This document shows, piece after piece, positions 58,502-64,000 of a stretch of DNA of 64,000 nucleotides. The notes beneath the pieces were generated by a model, which did not search any database, was not told where the DNA came from, and saw only the letters and a program-made list of their open reading frames with translations. Origin of the DNA: Tanypteryx hageni. Taxonomy: Eukaryota > Arthropoda > Insecta > Odonata > Petaluridae. Position 1 is the stretch's first letter. Every line of letters begins with the position of its first letter. A program made the translations under genes and the position numbers. The stretch lies in NCBI GenBank assembly GCA_028673005.1, contig CM054116.1, positions 131,417,547-131,481,546 on the forward strand. The letters are read 5' to 3'.

Positions 58502-60344
58502 GTTAGAGAGCCAAGATGGAAATACTTATTAGGACAGAATCCTTTTTTCTGCGTCAGAAAAGCTCCATCCCATCTTTCCAGCTCAGTGGCGCCCAAACAT
58601 TGTGTATGGGCGGCACCCTTTCAAAGAAGAACAGAAATTCGTGACAGTCTATCCTTGTAACTTTATATTTTTCATACTGGTATTACAACCTTTGACATAT
58701 CCATTTGTTGGTACTATACCTAAGGTGACCAGAAATTCTCACTTTGGAAGGACAGTCCTTTTTCAAATATTGTCATCCCTAAGATTTTTGTCCTTCTATG
58801 TCCTCATTCTGGAACCGTTTTGTTTTTGTCATACCTTTTAAATATTTTAACATAAGTCATGTACCTAATTTTCAGTGGGTTCACTGTCTCTGCAGCATAG
58901 GCCAAAGAGTTTTGGCGTCTTTCCCCCTAGACGTGGTTTTAAATACGATAAACTTTCCAGCAAACTGCTTGTTAAAAGAGGTTTTTCAGCTCTCTGATCT
59001 GTTTTTCTAAGCGATAAAGGACACTGACTTCTAGATTGAATGTTTTATTTTCTTCTTGTGTATCTTCCGTCTGCATCCGGTTTGAATCACTCTTAATCAA
59101 TATTCTAAGTCCATGCAGTTACTATTGCAAAGCAATGTAATTGAGTGATTTTAGTAGATTGTTTGTCCCTGCGTGTGCAAGCTGAATTGTGTTATTAACA
59201 GCTTTTAACTTTTTGTATCGTTGGATTCCTCTTTTAGAGTATTGTGACTTTAGTGCAAAATAAGTTACATATTGGGTCCCGTCTGAGTAAAATTTGAATA
59301 TCGGCGATTACATCGTTACTAAGATATGGTTTATCTTACTATTTATTTGTAATTTTATTCTCCATTATTAAAACTGATCTTTCAATATTTTAGTAATACC
59401 CAAATAAATATATAAAAATTCCATTTCAATGCAACTTTTAAGATGTTGGAAATGATATTTCTACCGTTTAATGTTACATGTGTTCATCAGTATTTAGTGT
59501 CGCAATTGGTGGGCGTTCCAGTATAAAGAAGCATAATCACTCGCATAAGCACCCAAACGTTCTAAATGTAGCGTCTTCATCACATTAAAGTGTCAAATTA
59601 TTTTAAAATAGCAGATTTCGGAGATACAGAAAAAAATTGGCTACCGCTGAAGTAACCTTCTCATATCACACTGCGATTCACAATCACAGTTTTAGAAGTA
59701 TGGATTGCACTGAAATAATCCAGAAAAATTCGAAAGTTTTATTTAGAATAAGCTATATTTTGAATCATTGAGTTTGGATGATTGATAATGAATGTAAAGC
59801 ATCCTTTCAGAGCTTCTGTGTAAAAACCACACGAAGCTGCACAAATGCCAACGTAAAATCATCTAAGCCGTTTCTTTATTTCTTTAGTGTATAATTTTCT
59901 AGCAGTTGTTTGACCATTTTTTGAGCTGAAGAAAGGCTGAAGAAATCGTTCCCAGCAAATAATTGAGGGTTTTCTGTAAAACACTCTCGCTTCTAAAGGA
60001 AACTGTAGAGGCGTCAGCAATCGTTAGCGCTAAAACAGCTGTCAGTATCGGTGTCATTTATTCCTGAATTTTAATTCTATTATCACATGGCGGAGAATTA
60101 TTTTATAATGCAATCATTAGGTAGATGAATAGCAGATTTGATTTTTCTCTCGTCAGCTACGTTTACCAATCCCAGATTTAAAATTCCCTGTTTGCCCAAT
60201 TTCTGAAAAGCAAAGTAACAACGTTTTTGAAGTAGACTTGGTGTCAAAATCAAACGAAAAAAATATACAAGCTACTGAAATACAAGCTCTGATACATAAT
60301 GTATGCCTCTACAAATATGATGCAGAAGCACTGATCTGGACTTT
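58502..60344. other. AT-rich sequence, possible hAT left end at 58589
   Basis: CAGTGGCGCCCAAACATTG (58589-) looks like another hAT terminus, but no partner is seen. Frames at 58602-58841 and 58798-59010 have no known domain. The rest is unremarkable. Confidence 0.4.
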
Positions 60345-60515
60345 AAATAATAATAATTTATAAGAAAGAATGAAAGTAAATAAAAATGTTCATGTATGAG
60401 CGCATCATGCTGAACCTAAATTTCAACGCATAGAGACAGAAAAATTCTCAACTCGAACCGGGGTCTCCCACTTGCTGGTAAGTTGCTTTAAACCACTTAG
60501 CCACCAAGGCTGGAT
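60345..60515 (-). mobile_element. tRNA-derived SINE, copy 2
   Basis: On the minus strand the head reads CAGCCTTGGTGGCTAAGTGG, with an A-box-like part, and the B box is GGTTCGAGTT (60459-60450). The body is unrelated and the tail is ATTATTATT-rich. The head matches copy 1 at 22649. Confidence 0.7.
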
Positions 60516-60596
60516 AATTCCGTTTAGTTGCTGAGGGCGATTCGGTTCTAGATTTCGATTCCGAATCGATAGAAAATTTGAGGACCCTAATACATG

Positions 60597-60616
60597 CACA
60601 CACACGCGCGCACACA
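60597..60616. repeat. (CA)n/(CG)n microsatellite
   Basis: CACACACGCGCGCACACAC, next to the SINE. Confidence 0.8.
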
Positions 60617-60699
60617 CATTCATATATATCATTATTGATAAAAAACCAGTGCGAGACGATTCCATCTGATTTGCATTCATAAATTTTCCCCCGATTTCG

Positions 60700-60905
60700 C
60701 TCCACCTCCTTTTCTCTCTCTCTCCCTCTCACCTTCCCTTTTATCCTCTTGCACCACTTTCTCTCCACCCTGTTTCTCACCCCCTCTCCCGTTCTCTCCC
60801 CTTTCCATTTTCTACCTCCCCACACCACCGTTCTCCCTAAAACAGACCTCGCGTTTCCATCGCTCCTATTGGCTCCCACTCCAAGAACCCCTTTCCACTC
60901 TACCG
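60700..60905. repeat. Pyrimidine-rich tract
   Basis: CTTTTCTCTCTCTCCC and following. The minus-strand Arg/Glu/Lys frame over it (60448-60942) is composition-driven. Confidence 0.6.
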
Positions 60906-61081
60906 AGACCCCAATGTTCCACCTTGTTATTTCAGATAACACTTTTATTCCATTTCCTTTTCAATTTTCCAGCTTTTTAAGACTGCCATGAATCATTGTC
61001 TTCTCTCTCCATGAGAAAACGTTCACTTGTTTTTATTTGATTCATGGCCTTCTGTGCTTTCGGTTTTTCCTCGCTGCGCAG

Positions 61082-61293
61082 ATATATCGATATTTATAGA
61101 GACCTTAACTCGAGAGTTGAGGGGAAAAGGAATCGAGAGACTAGGAAACTCGGATCAGAAGCCGTCGGCCATTTCGACGAAGAAAGCGAAAAGGGAGCGC
61201 AGCGTGGTTGAGAGTCACTTGAAAAAATTCGAGCTGACAAACGACGAGCGAGCTGATAGAGAAAGAATTATGGTCATAATGCAAAGTCAATAA
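61082..61293 (+). other. Candidate orphan exon or gene fragment
   Basis: An open frame with a protein-like sequence (ETLTRELRGKGIERLGNSDQ, then VVESHLKKFELTNDERADRE) follows an acceptor-like TTTTTCCTCGCTGCGCAG at 61064-61081. It ends in TAA inside CAATAAAAT, which also resembles a poly(A) signal. No family is recognised; composition is normal, not low complexity. It may be chance. Confidence 0.25.
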
Positions 61294-62230
61294 AATTATT
61301 AAAAAGTATATACCTATAAGAATAATAAAAAAGAGGTAATCCTTCAATGAATAACATTTTTCTGTCGTATGTTTACCAACTAATTCGATTATAAGGAAAC
61401 TATCCCACCATTATATTCTGCTTTAAATGAAATAATTGTAGTGTTTCTTCATTACGGCCGATATTTGGGTTTTTTATCTTAAAAACAAAACTCATTGTGG
61501 CGCAATTCCTATCAGATCACTCGCCTGGTATACAGTTGAACACTACAAGCATATTACCATCGCCAGTCTTCGGCGTTAAGAAATTTCTGCTTAGTCGGTA
61601 GAAACCACCGTCAAACGTTTGAATCATCTAGGTAATCGCATGGATCGGGTAAAATTTTGCAGACAAAATATGCTTCGTAAATGTTTGCATTAGTTCTAAA
61701 ATTCCTTCTCAAACGATTCTTTATTTCTTGTAAACCACTAGGTCCTGCGACGGTGTTTACCAGCGACCTGCATCGTGAATGTGTGTATTCTCTTCCTGTG
61801 TACGATGAAGGATTTTTTGTTTATATACTATCGTAATCCACCCTTTCGTTATTCCCGTATTAATGGCCGAATCAGAACTTCTAATGGTCAAATGTACAAA
61901 TAAATCGAAATGGAAAATATAGAGTGCGAAATAACTAATTCTGTCTATTAAAAAAATAGTCACGATGTTTGATGTGGGGTCGCTCCCTCGCCAGGCGGGG
62001 GAGGGGGGTGTAAATAGGGATAGGGTCTCTGAGATAGGGTGGGGCGAGGGCGAACGTCAGATAGCGCAGATCACTAATGGGCGACGCAGAAGCCAGCGGA
62101 GCCCATCCTTCGAAGGTCGCGAGTTGCTACAAAAGACCATCCATTATTCAGTCTGAGGGTCCCAAATAAGGTCCCTGCTTCCATATCATGAGGACTCAAC
62201 TGAAGAGAGATTTTTAGTCGCTGATCCCTG
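61294..62230. other. Unassigned sequence
   Basis: 61970-62130 is GC-richer with CpG; a 63-codon frame (61965-62156) lacks any known domain. Confidence 0.4.
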
Positions 62231-62340
62231 GCAACGATGAAGTAAAGGGAAGGAGGGGAGGGGAGGGGTGGAGGGAGGGGGAGGGGAACAGGGCCAAAAT
62301 GGTGGAGTGGATTGTAGAAAGAAAGGGAGAGGAAAACATC
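62231..62340. repeat. Short purine-rich tract
   Basis: GGAAGGAGGGGAGGGGAGGG at 62247-62270 and flanks. Confidence 0.6.
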
Positions 62341-64000
62341 TCGATGGCGCTTTCGAAACTCGAAGGATTCATTAATTTTTGGAACTACTAGAGACAAAGG
62401 CATGGTGGTTTTTTTAGTGCATGTAGCTATGTTATCACCGCAATAGCATGTCAATAAAACATTTACACGCTATCTTTGGGTTATTCTCCCAACGGTTAGT
62501 TGGCTTCCATGTTCATCTCTATGTGAAATAAATGCCAAAAATTATTGTTTAGTTCACCAAAATCTGCTCATTCTCCATCATATTAAATGAAACAGATAAA
62601 AAATGCATAAAGCGACTTATTTGGCCATTAAAAATAATATGAATTGAACTTCGTCTTTATTTTTCCAAAAATTATTTTTGTATTCAAGATATGTAATATT
62701 AATGAACGATTTGCAGTTTTTTTGCGCTTATTGGAATAGACAGTTTACAAGTATCATCGGTGATGGCATGTAATCCACATTTGTAACAAAGTCTGCAAGT
62801 AATTGCCTCATAAATATACATTTTTGATTGGAATAAAATGAATTGTTGGCAGTAAGAACGTAGTAATAATCTTCATCACTAATATTTTTCCTGTAGCAAT
62901 TCTTAAGAGTTAGTTGTAATAATGATAAATAAATTTAAATCAACTTAGGTTTGCTCAGCTCTTTATTGCAGAGTGATGCCTCGGTATTCCTCAAGGTGTA
63001 AGTCAGAATGACTCTCCATACAAGATAAATTATCTCAAAGTAATATTTTTCTCAACGGTCTTTCTTTAAATTTTCATTTCTAATTCTTCACTATAAGATC
63101 TGATATAGCGTGCGCTTTGGCTCTATCCGCTTGTATCAATTTTGCTATTGTTTATAAAATTTCTACTTCTTCAAAGTCAGAACACAAGCATCTATCTCCC
63201 AAAAGAAAATTTCGTGTTCTTTACTTTACACCACTCATAACTGATTACTTATGACTCTGGTTGCCCATAGCCGAACTGTCTCAGTGACATTTTCATTTTA
63301 AGTTTATAGTTTTTCATTTTTTTAAGTTTTGAGTGCTTCTCAGCTTGCGGGCTGTCTACCGCCACCGACTACCTGGAGCTGCCGCTCTACTAATCGCAGG
63401 CCCGTGGCGTCTCTCTCCGGCTCGGAATAATTCTTTCAAATGATGTTCATCCTAATCCTGTCTTGTAATGCTACACATTTAACTTCTACTATCAAAAAGT
63501 CCGGAGAGTGAAAAACAAACTTTTCTCGGTGGCAGCTAAAGCCAGGAAATTAACTTCCATGTCATTGCGCTTACCAAACTAGGTTGAGCTCCAGTGACTA
63601 TTAATTTGCGTTTGGTAACAGCCATCAAATTTTCCCCATGATCGTAATGCTAGAGCTGGAGGGATGCTGTTAGCTATCAACTGTAATCTCCCTGCAAATC
63701 AAATTGAATACACTATAGACGGAGATTTGTGTTAAAAGTCAAATCTAAAAACACTCCCTCTCCGCCCAAATATAAACTATTCATCGATTGTTTATAACGT
63801 CTCCCTGGCAGGCACCTATCCGCTCTGAAAAATTAATTTGATTTTGCTCTGCGTGTCCACTCTCTGTAATTTCTTTTCGGTGATTAAAAATTATCCATTA
63901 ATTGGGCTTCGCCTACTCTAGGAATCGGCACTTATCCTCATGATGAGTTTATCATTGAGCCTTTCATCGACGGGCTCGATCTATTTCAATTAAATTTAAA
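62341..64000. other. AT-rich sequence without recognised features
   Basis: No repeat ends, RNA or credible frame recognised. About 63340-63420 is GC-richer (CTGTCTACCGCCACCGACTA). Confidence 0.45.

Noticed and set aside
58589..58640. CAGTGGCGCCCAAACATTG as the left end of a further hAT element
   Set aside because: No matching right end or target duplication could be found, so it is only mentioned, not called.

Overview
The window looks like a large intronic or intergenic stretch of an arthropod, probably insect, genome. Three things point there. There is one recognisable spliced exon of the insect Dpr family of neuronal immunoglobulin cell-surface proteins (about 7488-7711, + strand). The rest is AT-rich DNA packed with decayed eukaryotic transposons (two LINE families, tRNA-derived SINEs, hAT, pogo/Tigger and TA-flanked elements, and tandem-repeat elements ending in hairpins). 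There are also very long simple-sequence tracts. I see no bacterial-style genes, operons, ribosomal RNA or CRISPR. No species is assigned.

Layout. 0-5 kb: polypurine tracts and a 36-bp minisatellite interrupted by a 5'-truncated LINE (family A). 4.9-6.3 kb: a CpG-richer stretch, a 23-bp pyrimidine minisatellite, then a 351-bp near-perfect palindrome between two (TA)n runs. 7.5 kb: the Dpr exon. 9-17 kb: a nested hAT element (TIRs, 8-bp target duplication), a 28-bp minisatellite, a 64-bp direct repeat and a second hAT element with a perfect 8-bp target duplication. 17-22 kb: a family B LINE fragment, then two adjacent elements sharing one unusual architecture (5' inverted repeat, internal tandem repeats, ACGG-rich motif, 3' hairpin). 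22-30 kb: a SINE, mirror-like purine and pyrimidine tracts, a 1.1-kb GGGAGG array, a Tigger/pogo remnant and two LINE A 3' ends. 30-52 kb: more LINE remnants, (TA)n runs and many purine or pyrimidine tracts, including a 1-kb higher-order purine array at 48.2-49.3 kb. 52-64 kb: a TA-flanked TIR element, a broken hAT transposase with two tandem 3' ends, a second SINE, and mostly unassigned AT-rich sequence.

How it works together. The only host protein-coding sequence I can defend is the Dpr exon; the next exon is not visible, so much of the + strand downstream is probably intron of that gene. Everything else is repeat biology: successive insertions, nesting and tandem expansion. Nearly all long open frames are artefacts of low-complexity DNA (Ser/Pro/Leu, Arg/Gly/Glu or Ile/Tyr runs). 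The most unusual structures are the giant palindrome, the pair of hairpin-ended tandem-repeat elements, and the systematic pairing of polypurine with polypyrimidine blocks.
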